Shown here: in pieces, positions 50,160 through 62,119 of the stretch
Layout: every line of letters begins with the position of its first letter
Numbering within the stretch: position 1 is the first letter of the stretch
NCBI RefSeq assembly: GCF_910596095.1
Contig: NC_056555.1
Coordinates: 14,066,001-14,130,000, forward strand
Length of the DNA stretch: 64,000 bases
Direction of reading: 5' to 3'
From: Thunnus maccoyii
Taxonomy: Eukaryota > Chordata > Actinopteri > Scombriformes > Scombridae
The notes under the pieces: model-generated
Database searches by the model: none
The model's input: only the letters and a program-made list of their open reading frames with translations
What the model was told of the DNA's origin: nothing
Made by a program: the position numbers and the translations under genes

Positions 50160-50243
50160 TCTTTGCCCATTTTGGCACTAGCACATTTTTGCTTCTGTAT
50201 ATATACTTTGAGCAATTATGTGTAGTGCCAATATAGGACAAGA
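50160..50243 (+). ncRNA. mir96: microRNA precursor mir-96
   Basis: miR-96-5p TTTGGCACTAGCACATTTTT begins at 50171 (mature 50171-50193). The seed TTGGCAC is intact. Mutations of this seed cause deafness in human and mouse (established knowledge). The 3p arm CAATTATGTGTAGTGCCAAT begins at 50213 (to 50234). It lies 240 bp after the mir-183 3p arm, in the same orientation and expected order. Confidence 0.98.
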
Positions 50244-50660
50244 CAGACTTCCGTCGCTTTCACATAATCTTGGATTGTATTCTTCTCTATTCTAGTTACA
50301 TTTTTTGGTGTCTGTCAGTTAAAAAATTGCTCACGATTGTCTCCTGTAGATAATTTTCTCCTTCCAGTTGTCCTTTCACTGTATATTATCCACTTCATTA
50401 TCAAACAGAAGTTTCAGTGGATGTGGAAGACATGCTGGTTCTTGTGTAATATGGTAATGTGCCAGTCTGTTTCAAACTGTGATCCAGGAGGACACTTTTA
50501 GTTCAACAGAGCCAAAGATTTCATAAAAGAATTTGCCCATGTTTCTCTCTCCCTGTTTATTAAAGAAGACTCTCCTTGCACAGCATCTTAGCAGACTCCT
50601 TGTATCAATCTGAATCACTCTACATCCCAGGAATCCATGTGGGCTTGAAGGTACCCAGCA

Positions 50661-50751
50661 GCTCTCTGGTGGTGTTTGGCAATGGTAGAACTCACACTGG
50701 TGAGGTAGATGGATCCGGTGGTTCTAGACTTGCCAACTACTGCTTGAGAGC
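50661..50751 (+). ncRNA. mir182: microRNA precursor mir-182
   Basis: miR-182-5p TTTGGCAATGGTAGAACTCA begins at 50675 (mature 50675-50698). The 3p arm TGGTTCTAGACTTGCCAACT begins at 50719 (to 50739). Lower stem GCTCTC pairs with GAGAGC at the precursor ends. It is the third member, 440 bp after mir-96, so the three hairpins fit in about 0.9 kb and are probably one primary transcript. They share the related seed TTGGCA/ATGGCAC. Confidence 0.98.
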
Positions 50752-53700
50752 GTCTACCAGCAAAAAAAAACAAAACAAAAAAACAGTGCGCAGGACAAAT
50801 CCAGTCCACTCAGTCCCAAGCGGAGAAACATCGTAAAGATATTTCAGTGAGTGAGTGGCTGAAGGTGGTGAAGGGTGGGGTGAGACTCTGTTCCTCCCCT
50901 GCACACCCCGGTCTCAAAGCTCCAGTAACTCTTTGAAGGACAGTCTGTATAGTGGTCGGGACATAGAACATACAAGATCATACACTGATGAGGTGAATCC
51001 AGTTAAAACCCATTTTCAATTTCTCCTCTTAAACTTACAATTCAAGAAGCAGAAGAAATAGAGAAGCAAAGGAGTCATCTCGTTGTAAAATGCTGGATAA
51101 CATCCCCAGAAACAAGAAAAAAAAAATCTTCTGGAGGCAAAAATCAATTTACGTGTTTCCTGAAACAAGTGTTTCCAATGCAATCAATGCAAAAATGTTG
51201 GCGACCACATCAGCATTTCCCAAAATGCTGCATTGTGCTTCCTGTTATCTGATAATAGTACTTGTTGACTATCTTTTATCCCAAACCAAGACCAAATAAC
51301 CTGTTAGCCTTTAAGCTTTCTGTGCTGAAATAATTACTTGATTAACAATTGGTCAATTAACAGAAAATTAATAATAATAATGGTAATGGAGAGTAGAATC
51401 AACAATGGAAAATGGTTTTCTGCAGTGCTGATATCGGTATGATGATAATGGATTTCTCCGCTCATCAAATGGTCTTCAGGTTTGACAGGCAGAGTTCATG
51501 TGAGTGCAATTCTGCAGTATGAGGGACTCACTGGTCTACATTACGTGTAGAGGTTCAGCTATTCCGCCTTCCACCGGCCAACAGGAGGTTCCTCTCTTAG
51601 CTCTGTGGCATAATTGGCGAACCGAGCGGTGTCATCTTACCCTCCTCTTTCAATGCGGCCTTTTTCCCTCCTCCCATCCCAAATGAACAGGGTGGAGAGC
51701 AAGCGAGTCTTTCTCAAATGTTGGTTTGGTTTGCTCTAACAGTCCATTGACAGTATGCCTCGAAAAAAGCTGCTACATACTGAGCTCCATATATCTGGGT
51801 CAGGGTCTGCTAATGTAGGTGACAGGGGGATCTGGGGATTAAAACCTCTTTATCTGCCTTTGCATAAATCCTGCTTTATAGCCTACACTTCAGCTTTAGC
51901 TAATATGATTTGTATTGTTACCAGTTTGCCTCCAGGCTAGCTATATTTGATCTACGTGGACCTCGTCATCGGACCTGTGCTGAGGCTCTTTTGCTTTTGT
52001 GCTGGTCGGCCATTAAAACAGAGCAAGAGCTGGTAAGTGCTAGGATTGTGGTGATACTAGTTGACATAAAAGAGTGCAGCTCAAGCTGTTATTCACTGGA
52101 CAACTGATTCAGGTTAGCTGTGGTCTCATGTTACAGAACATATAATGCACATAAGACATGTATAGTGTGTTACATGTAACCAAAAAGTGAGCATGTTCTC
52201 AATTTGTTCTGTATGTGCACCTGCTGACTTTTATTTATCAAATGACATGTTTTTTTATCATACATATTCTCTTATCTGTGATGCAAATAAATACTTTCAA
52301 AAGACTGATCCATTGTGTCAGACTCCCTCTAACGATCTTCTCTGCTGCAAAGTGCATTGTGGGATAACCCTTGTCAATGCGAGGCCTTCTCCAGATGGGC
52401 CGAGCAGCTCAGGTTACACCGCATTTTTCAGTGCCCCCTCTATCCCACAGCCCCCCTGGCCCCTTTCTCCATCTCTCTCTCTCTCACACACACACACGGT
52501 TTTTCCTGGGTGGTTAGAGTCGGGCTGAGACAGTGCTTCGCCTGTGTTCTGATGCAGGCTGCAGAGCATTAGTGAAATGAGATTATCATCGTTCTTACGC
52601 AGTGTCTGGAAAAGAGGTGGACAGAGGTGTGAGCTGGGAAGGTGAGGATGCCATTATTAGACTATTAGACTACATTATGGGTGAGGACGATTCAGCAGCA
52701 CAATGTCTTCTCAGGCTTCAGAGGAAACTGTGCATTAGGCCCAGATGAATATTGAGATTGATTTTATTTATTTTTTTAAGAAAGTTGCTACAGTATGTTT
52801 AAGTTTTTCCGCATTACCGTAGATAAGAAAACAGTTTCTATCTCAGGCCAAGGGGTCAGACATGGGTCAACAGTTGGGGGAATTTATTTTTCTGACTGGT
52901 TAAACAGTAGCAGATATACAAGTATTAATCTTTAAGGAACATAATTTCAATTTTGCAGGTTACAGAGTCCATCTCCTTGTATGAGAGGGATGGTTTCTCA
53001 AGTTATGGCCCAACCCTACACTCAGGACGAAGGGTAGGAGATTATCTCTTGTTAGAGCAAGTGGGGGCTTGGACCGCAAGCAGTTTGTGCATATGTGTGC
53101 GTGCCCATGTGGGACTGTGTGTGTGTATGCGTGCAGGGTTGTAGGGCCCGGGATGCACGTATTAAGAAACGATTAGTGGAGATTAAAGCTCTGCCCTAGA
53201 GTCTGCCTGCACGACTCCAGGCAACAAGAATGACCAACCCCTCCCTTGTCACCCTGCAGTGCCCCCTGTGGAGCCAGGTCACTGAAGCCCTGGCTGCAGC
53301 CTTGTCCACCGGCTGCGGAGAATCAATAGCTCTGCCTCCCCTCTGCCCAGTGATCTTCCCCCACTAAACATATTGCCCCCAGGATGAAGCGCAAGCACTC
53401 ACGCTGTAGCTTCACTGCATAGATTGGATGGTTTTAATGACATCCAATCAGGTTCAAAGTCAGTTGATGGATGTGATGATTGGAAGAGTGCACTGCGGTG
53501 TGGTGCACAGTGATGTAACTTGTAACAGTGTCACACGCAATGCAGCACTGGCTCTTTCCTTGGAAAAGCAAGGCTCTGAGGCCTAGATGACACCATGCAG
53601 GTGAAGCAACCAACCAACAAACATCTGTTCACCCAGAACTTTCAAAAGAGTTTTAGCCTAAGCAAAATTATTTGCTATTGACGGTTTAAAAGAATGTGCT

Positions 53701-56195
53701 AAAAAAAGAAAACCTATAGTATATTTGCCGTTGAATAATGGCGCAATGTTTCTTGACTGAAGGACAGTTTAAGAGGTTGTTTTCATAGCAACATCGGTTT
53801 TGGATTTTGTCACAAGCACACAACTTGTGCACAAAAGCTTTTTTTTTTTTTTTTAACCTTTTCTTTGGATAGAGAAACTTTTAATAGAGGTAAACCTATA
53901 TGAGTGCCTACAAGGCTATGACAATCATTTTTCTGGTTCTGGACCTGTTTAAGATAATAGATTCTCTTCCAGTTCCAATTTGATCCCAAAATGTGCTTTA
54001 TTGCATCTAATTTTATGTCATCAGTTTAAAAATGTATATAATATGTGTCCATATGGTTTAAATTTTTTTTTCCCGTTTTGTTTTCTCATTTTGGCACGAA
54101 ACTCCTCAGACTTTTTTTTAACAGTAATGCAAGTTTATACAACTATTATAATTCAAATAAATTGAAATTCATTATAAACTGCAATATTTTAAATTTGTAA
54201 TAACTTAGCTGGAGGTATTTCAAGACTTTTGCATGGAGATAAATGGCTGGAGTAGACAGATTCTGTCTTTTTTTGAACCAGTGCAATTTCATAACTAGGC
54301 TGGGTTCAACCTTAATGATGCAGTTGAAAGGTTTCAATGCACTTTGTTTAAGTGTAGCTAAGTGGATGGGTGGTGCAGAGAGAGATGGAGATGGAGGAGG
54401 GAGAGGCTTAGGCAGCATGAGGTGTAGGCCTTTTTCCAAGACAGCATGCTAATAAGGCCTCCATAATCTGCAGTGACAGTTTGATGCGCATGTGTGTCAC
54501 ACATCTACAATGACTCAAACTTTATACAAAGTTTTCTTTTGCCAACACAGAGCCACAACATGCTCCTGACTGTTTTCCAGCTCACGCAAGGGATCCAATC
54601 TAAAAATGACAGGAGAGAAAATAAAACAAACAAGTGGGAACATGGGATCTTTTCATCTGTGTGAATGCAACCTGGTTCAGCTTTAATCTGGAGAAGGCGG
54701 GATATACACTGACGCCTGATAGATTAAGGCTTGAACGCTTCTCTCTCTGTTCTACTCTGCAACAGAAGGGCCCTGCTAGCAAATCCCAGGCTTTAAAGCA
54801 GAGGAGGTTCGGGCAGCTTATGATGTAATCATGGCCCTGTCTGTCACGGCAGGGAAGGTGGGGGAGCTGTAGAGGAGAGTGTGGAGGTTATTGGGTTTTG
54901 TGGCAACTAAGGGACAAAATGTAGAAATGTGGCATCCTGCAAAAAGAGGAGGTACATGATAAATTGTCACCAGTGACAATCAAAAGGTCTAACCTAAAGC
55001 TTACATGTACAGGATGTTTCTTTTGCTATAATGGCAGAAGTCCCTGTTTTCAAAGTCTCAAGTCAAGACGGACAAGTCCAAGTCAGGTCCAAAATTATAA
55101 ACACTGAAACAAATCGTTTGCTCTTCACAAATTTTTATGCTACTGACGCTCTTTCACAAACACACACATGCAAAAATTCTGCCTCTTCTGCTACAATGTT
55201 GCAGTGCAATGTCAAAATGTGCAATTAGTCAAAAAAAATAATTTCATGATTTTCACCGCCATGTTTTTCTTTTTGGAATCTGTTTTTTGTTTATCAAAGA
55301 GAGCTCTTACTATCCAAATGTAATATTCTTTGCCTATTACAGTATGTTTCATCATTATTTGCACTGTATGAAATGCTGACTGCTGTTGGATTTCTTCAAA
55401 GCAGATCTGTTTGAAGATTTGCATTTTAACAGGATCATTTTCAATCATTGGGTATGGAGAGGTATCAAATCAAAAGCCTTAAGTTGCAAGTCTGTGTTGA
55501 TTTTGTCAAGGACTCAACTGAACTCATTTGACTAGTAATGTGAAAATCTCATAACTGTTCTTAGCACAGAACTAGCCTAAAAGCTGCATTTAGATATAAT
55601 TTATATACTTTTTTGGCAACTAGCAGTTAGAAAAACATCCAAACAAAATGTGAGATACACAACCACCATTATACCATCAGCTTTGCATTAGCAAACAATA
55701 GACCATTACCACAGAAGACACTGTCATAACAGGAAATGCACAGGTGTAATTAATAACATTATTGATAGCTGAATTCCATTTAAGCAAGCCATTGCAGGGC
55801 CCTAATATTGTGCATGTCTCACTGGCATGTCTTACTCAGACACTCAAATGGAGGGAAGTCATCTTTAACGTCTTCAGTTATGGCTCACTTGGGCTTGGGA
55901 AATTTTGAAATACATTTTTCCAGACATTTTATAGGCTAATCTAGAGAGTAATTGGCAGATTAATCAATAATGAAGTACGAGTATTGTTAGTTGCAGCCTG
56001 ACTGCAGCTAGACTGAAACATTCATTAAACTTGCAATATGTTGAGCTAAAATATACTAAATATACTATACAAAGAGCTGCAAAATAAAGAGAACCCCTTT
56101 CACATTATGGTCATTTAATGTAACTTCAGTATGCAAAATACTGACTTATGTTGCTTTAACGTTTCATTAAAGTGCACTTATAACCAGGAGAGGAC
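50752..56195. other. Intergenic region between the mir-183 cluster and nrf1
   Basis: No gene recognised in 5.4 kb. It should include the 3' part of the pri-miRNA, whose end I cannot place because no convincing poly(A) signal follows mir-182 closely. A diverged CAAGTC-rich repeat is at 55035-55520. Open frames in this stretch (for example 52187-52528, rich in Ser/His from CA/CT runs) show no protein family features. Confidence 0.6.
55035..55520. repeat. Diverged AAGTC-rich dispersed repeat
   Basis: It begins AAAGTCTCAAGTCAAGACGG, then ACAAGTCCAAGTCAGGTCC, and closes with GTTGCAAGTCTG and TCAAGGACTCAACTG. Similar AAGTC-rich wording is frequent in teleost repeats; the class is unknown to me and the boundaries are approximate. 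Confidence 0.4.
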
Positions 56196-57244
56196 AGTAT
56201 GAATGGTGAACAGCAGCCATTTTATTGGACTTTTTAAATACATAAGTGTGGAGAGATTCGAACCAACTGTTACAGCTGTATCGAACTAAGCTGATTCTGG
56301 GCAAGCAATTTTTGTTGTAAGACAGAAGAAATGCTTTTTTTTTTTTTTTTTCTCTTTACATTTGCATCACAAATACTGCAGCTCCTGTCCAAGTGTGACC
56401 AACTTCCTGTGCCATACAAAATGACGCAGACCACCAAGTTCTAAGTGACATACGAACGAGTTCATGTTAAAAAATAACATACCGAGGGGTGCTCCTATCC
56501 ATGCACATTAAATAAACAAACCTGGTAGACAAAATGGCTGCTTCAGGAAGTCAGCTCAGCAATTCCAGCAGTAAAAAACACCTTGATGTATATCCTGAGT
56601 CTTCACAAATCTTGACATGTGCATGGACTACAGTAAAACAGCACAGGGAAAAGCACACGACGAGATGGTATTTCAAAGTATTATTTCATCATCTATGAGA
56701 GAAATGTCTACAGCTCAGATGCTGGTTCATATGCTAAGACAGCTCAAGGTGAATTGACGTGATAAGGTTGAAATTTAGAATCGTGATCGAGGACACAGGA
56801 ATCAGAGAGGAGTGATTCTGACTATGGCACTGAATTATAAATGCATCCTAAAACAGAACAGTCAAACACACGAAAAATGAAAAATCCAGAACAGTGATAG
56901 TTACACAATCTGGGTGAAGCAGTGGTGGCTTTCCTCCCGGGTATTTGGTTCATCTTTGTTTTAAGTAAAGGTTAATTGTAAAGAAATAAATACTAAATAC
57001 CTAACATCACAGAGCTAAAAAAAAAAAACCACATGAGGCTAAATGGAAAAAAATACACCAACAAAAGCAATTTCTTTACATAGTAAACACGATGAATTGA
57101 AAACTCACTTTGACTTCCCCTGCAGACGTACATTTAAAAATATATTTGACATTGTACACAGCGTGTTGTCTTGGAAAACAGTAGGATAAACAAATCTCCG
57201 AGGTGGCCATTCAGTGCCTCCTACTCCTTCCAGGGTCTTAATTG
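56196..57244 (-). other. nrf1: nrf1 3' UTR
   Basis: Non-coding sequence following the nrf1 stop on the minus strand. The first clear poly(A) signal in that direction is AATAAA at 56226-56221 (TTTATT on plus), giving a UTR of about 1 kb. The end site is inferred. Confidence 0.55.
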
Positions 57245-60200
57245 TCACTGTTCCAGAGTTACAACCTCCACCGCCTGGCCGTCCAGTGTGACAGTGTTGT
57301 CTATGCGTGTGGCAACAGGTGCCATGGCAACCTGGACGGGCCTGTTGCCCTGGGCGAGGCTGGTCACTACAGTCTGGTACATGCTGACCGGGATCTGGAC
57401 GAGACCTGCGGAGAAAGAAGTGGGACATTTTTGGATTTAGACACAGCAACAGTGTCATTTGGCTAAATATCAAGCCTGATTCTACAGAACTGAACAACTA
57501 ATGTTTGATCATATGTTTAAGCTCAGTACCCAAATTACAACTGAAACAATCAGGTGATTGACAGAGAACTGATTAAATGATAATCAGTGGAGTCTTTTAT
57601 CAATCAAAACAGCCAAACATTTGTTGGTGCCACCTTATCAAATTTTAGAATTTGCTGTCTTTCATTTTAAATTCAATATCTTTCAGCTTTGGACTGTCAG
57701 TCGGACAAAAAATTGACAAAAAATAACAGAAATTGTAATGAGGTAAGAAAACAATTAATGGAAAATAACAGACAGATTAACTGATCATGAAAATAACAGC
57801 TGTAACATTGGATTATTCTTATCATTATTATATTCAAATAGCTGTTGGTAACCCTTTATATATGGACAATAGTTTGGGGAAAACCTTTTTTTTTCTTCTT
57901 GTTCAAATCCAAATGAGTTTACCATGCAGAAAAACGTGGTGTGAGCATGCCAACTACTGCAGATATGATCAGTTGGTTATTCAAATTATGGGAGCCAACT
58001 GACAGAAAATCGATTAACATCAGTTTTCATCGGTTTATCATTTCCTTATCAGTAATTTACAGAGTAGAAGTTAAAAAAAGATCGCACTCAACCAAATAGG
58101 GAGTTTGCACAACCAAATGAATTAGACGTTTTCTTTTTATTTTGTTTAAATTGTCCAATACAAGCACAGTATGCACCTCTGAAGAAGGCAAAGCCGAAAC
58201 ACTTGTATCGGACAATTTAAATGAAATAAAAAGAAAATATCTGATTCATGTGTGTGAACCCCATTTTTGTGCTTTGGATTCATCAGGATCATCGTGAAAA
58301 AAATCGTTTCATTGAACAAGCAATACATACATAACAAATTAATTAATAATGAAATACTGCTTGTTCAGCCTTTGGCCAGCCAGAGAGCAACCTTTTTGAG
58401 AGAATTTAAAGTTGACACGGTGCTTGAGAGTCAGTCAAGACCAGGTAGTTGTCTGTGACAGGAGGCGGCCATGTTACAGAGACAGCATTACTGAACAATG
58501 GTCCGATTGAACGTCCTCAGCTCGCTTCCCCCATGCCCAGCTGTGTGTGTGTGTGTGTGTGTGTATGCCTGTGGGGATTATTGCTGCAGTCACGTGGGCC
58601 TCTGCCCCACCCTACAAGCTGTCACAGTGTCACAGGCAGGCTAGAAGGTCAGTGCAGGAGATGGCAGTGGCTCATACCCGCTCCCATTACTGTGAGCAAA
58701 GACACTGAACTTTAAATGTACCAAACACACACTATCCACAGATCCTGTAAAATGCATTCCTAAGACGACACAGGGCTGCATTTATATCCATATGAATGCC
58801 CAAAGTATTAAAGTATTTGAGAAAGAAAAACAAATGCATCTCTTCCCGAAAAATAAAACTGTGCCCCTTCTGACAAGTTATCTCGTAATTGTTGGTCCTC
58901 TAATGTGAACTCTTGCTAAGCCCACTCACCGGTGATTCGTGACAGGGTTAAGTTGTGCTGATGCAGGTAATTGTGCTGCAGTGATTATGGAAGAGGGCTT
59001 AGGGAACAGGGTATTGGCCTGGCACATTGATGTACGGACACAGCGCAGTCACTGAGTGAAGTGCCTCACTCGGCCACTCAAACATTGTTACTAAGACATT
59101 AAGGGTCGTGCCTGGTGTGGCCGTGTGCGTGTATGAGTGTGTGTGTGTGTCTGCGTGCCTGTGTCAGTGAAGGGTCGCTACACAAGCCAATCAGCGGTGT
59201 CTGGGCCAGTGCACTTCAAACGGTGCTCTCCACTCCTGGGCAGCACTACAGTGATTAGCTAAGGTCAATAGTCGGGAGAAGGACTGGCTTTGGCAGCTCC
59301 ATTAGTTGTTTGAGTGAGCCATTGCAGCAAAATGACTCCTTATGGTTTAGGAAGAAAGATGTCAAACAAAAAAAGGCTGCAGATGTAAGATTTGAATAAC
59401 TTTAATTTACATTAACGTACACATGTGAAAATATAGACTGGCAAACTGCACGTATTTTTGCATTTTGCATGTCCTTTATGTTATGACTATTCTTTCATTT
59501 TTACAAGTGGGTTCCATCTTTTATGCAAGTATTTTATGAAACTTCTCTACAAAACTTAATTATGCTTGGACTAACCTAATAAAAAACTGTTATCTTAACA
59601 TCCTATATTGCTCCTGCTTTTGTTCCTTTTAAATATGATTTAGTGTTAGAACAAAACTCAAGAGAATGTAACATCCAAAGTTCCCTTCACCTGCAACAAT
59701 CCACGCAAACATTTTAGAGTGATTTGTTTTGAATTTTGTTTCACGTGTCTGTCTTAAACTGGATCCAACACACTCTGAAGTTGGAAGGCTTTACGGTGCT
59801 TTACAGTTGATCTGCCTGATGAAACAAGAGACTAATTTGGAGGTTTAATGTAAACGACCGAGAGAAAATTGTTCTTATGCTCATTTCTTCTACTGTGCAT
59901 GTAATGCAAAGCTAATCAGCTTTGGTGCTTAAATACATGCTTGAATGCTGTGCTGTTCATTCTACTAATGCAGGATGTGGGCGGTTAAGACGAGGAGACA
60001 GCAAGTGTGTGTGTACGAGTAAAAAAATATACAAACATTTTGAGATGCACACATGCATTCGTCTCAAGTTAGAGAAGGGCTACGTTCATGTATATAGTAA
60101 TAGCATGTATACATTTATAAGGACAAGCATGAGAACCTGGGGGTTGTGTGTTGACAGCTGGCCCAGTGATTAGACATGGACTGATAATGGAGTGGATCAA

Positions 60201-62119
60201 AGCTCTTTAGGAGGGCCCCTTGGGGACGTGCTCATGCCCCTGGACTAGTGTACTTTATGTGAGTGTGTGTGTGTGTGTTTATCCCACTTTAGGACAGTAC
60301 TGATTGACAGCTTGACAAGATACAGTATGTATGTAGCCAAACTTCATGCTATAGTTTGGAGATTTACTTTGATTTTTAAATTTGTTAGAATTAAAAACTG
60401 GGGTATAATAATTCATTTGTTGCATCACTGTGTTGATTATAAATTTTGATGATTCAATGCATCAATCTGCTAAAAGAAGCAATTGCATCAAATTCTCAAG
60501 TTCTGGCTCTGTGATAATCAATATACAATGAAACTGTTGTGACTAATTGTTACTGCATCAAATAGTAGTTTCCAAAATACAATTACAATGTGAAGGAAAA
60601 ACAACTGAATCAAATCTCCAACTTCAACAATTGAATGAGTATTAATCCGGCGACTGACATGCCTAATATTAACTTTTATTATCATGTTAAATTTATTATC
60701 ACAGTGTGCTGACAATTATGAAGTTTGAAGTAATGGTTAGCTCCAGGAAATGACAGAAAAATGACTCTAAATGACTCTCTCTTAGTTTCACCTGTATATC
60801 TCTATTCATGTGCAACAGGCTACTCACATTAACATACTACACATTTAGTAATCAACATCAAACTAGTGGTCCCTTGATGTTAGTCATTGAAAAGCAGTAG
60901 CTTTACATTCCAACCTGAGAATAGTGACTGAACATGTACTTAAAATGGTTGTTAATGTTATTCAATAAGGATGTGAGGCTTTCATTGCAAACTGGTGCAG
61001 TCCCACGCACTGCTGCAGCATTGCATACAGTATGCATGTGAAGAGGTTAACCATAGGGTCATGCAGCTAACGCATCATTAAAAGAAGGGAGTATTGCTAC
61101 AAGAAACACACCATCTGTCACATCAGCACAGAGTAGATTAGAGTGTAGGAGCTCACTGCAGTGCTACCAGAGGGAAGCTTACACTTAGTAACACTAATTA
61201 GAAATTCCATTGGCTGGTGAATACACACAAGTACAAATTAGTAAAGATGTGATGCCAAAATGTTTTTGATAAAAGCGTTCAGTTAAACGTTGTATTTACA
61301 TTTCTGCTGTTGATACTTCTGTAACAAAATATTTCTAACTCATTTTTGAGTCTGCGACTGTAACCTAAAATAGGTTGAAATAAATAGATGTCAAAGTTTT
61401 TCTGATTTTCAAGCTCATCTGCTCAGATCGCTGATTTGAATATATTATAAACAAGCTGGCAGACAGAGACCTATCAAATATCACATGAGAAGAAACTAGT
61501 CCAAGTGGTAAAAAGTAAACCCTCTAAACAGATACACAGTAAGTATAGTGGGACTGTGTATTGGTCCAATCACATGAATAAAATAAAAGTTGTCGATGCA
61601 ATTTCTCCATAGACACAGATTATTCAGTATATTTTTAATTCTCTGAACAGATATGCATTGTTACAGAATTAAATTTGTGGCTGGGATCTCATCTGAGCCA
61701 GTTTAACTCAATGACACCTGCTATGTGCCACCTGCCTGAATTCACCTGCTAAACAAGTTAATTTATTCGGTGCTCATGCTGATATAAAGAAAGGACTGAG
61801 GGTAACTGGTAATGTCAGTTAGCAGGTTATAGTGTGTTACTTGTTCAGAGTGGCACTACATTATAATAATATATCTGGTGCAACAGACGGTGATAAAAGA
61901 GATATTATAATGTGTATGACACTATGTAAATGCTGTCGTTTGAGGTGTATTTTGCATGTTTGTCATGTTGATGTTAACACTGTAGATGAATATGTACCTG
62001 TGGCGTCTTGAACCCCTGCCAGCGCCCCAACAGCAGCTGCTGTCTCTGCCAGGACAATCTGACCCCCTCCTTGTAGAGTGGCCTCTGCCAACGTCGCTAC
62101 AGCATGGGCTGCTGCCTCA
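57245..62119 (-). CDS. nrf1: Nuclear respiratory factor 1, last two coding exons (partial)
   Basis: Minus-strand exons 62119-61998 and 57405-57245 join in phase (ACA G|GT CTC). They encode EAAAHAVATLAEATLQGGGQ to GVQDATG, then LVQIPVSMYQTVV to DGQAVEVVTLEQ and TGA at 57247-57245, about 93 residues. This is the C-terminal transactivation region of NRF1. The N-terminal dimerisation and DNA-binding domain and the preceding exon are beyond the right edge. Family knowledge: NRF1 binds GCGCATGCGC and drives nuclear genes for respiration and mitochondrial DNA maintenance. Compared with recalled human sequence, IVLAETAAAVG lacks one residue of IVLSGETAAAVG. The acceptor of the 61998-62119 exon sits directly against a TG microsatellite. 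nrf1 converges on the mir-183 cluster and ube2h, as in human. Confidence 0.96.
58129..58237. mobile_element. Inverted-repeat (MITE-like) hairpin
   Basis: The 36-nt left arm at 58129-58164 and the right arm at 58202-58237 are reverse complements apart from a few mismatches. The arms carry TTTTCTTTTTAT and TTTAAATTGTCC. The 37-nt loop contains TCTGAAGAAGGCAAAGCCGA. Weaker complementarity continues outward (TTGCACAACCAAATGAATTAG against the complement of the right flank). Confidence 0.65.
58542..58564. repeat. (TG)n microsatellite
   Basis: A TG run in the nrf1 last intron. Confidence 0.9.

Larger units (their letters stand above)
57406..61997 (-). other. nrf1: nrf1 last intron
   Basis: A 4.6-kb GT-AG intron (ACAG|gtacat to ccgcag|GTCTC on the minus strand). 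It contains a long hairpin-forming inverted repeat at 58129-58237, a TG run at 58542-58564 and other GT-rich stretches near 59.1 and 60.26 kb. No exon or RNA gene is seen. Confidence 0.8.

Noticed and set aside
52187..52572. Open frames with Ser/His/Pro-rich ends
   Set aside because: Composition comes from CT and CA runs near 52480-52500, and there is no protein-family wording.
56250..56265. tRNA B-box-like GGTTCGAATCT on the minus strand
   Set aside because: No pairing T stem around it, no A box at the right distance and no acceptor stem. It also lies next to the nrf1 3' UTR end.
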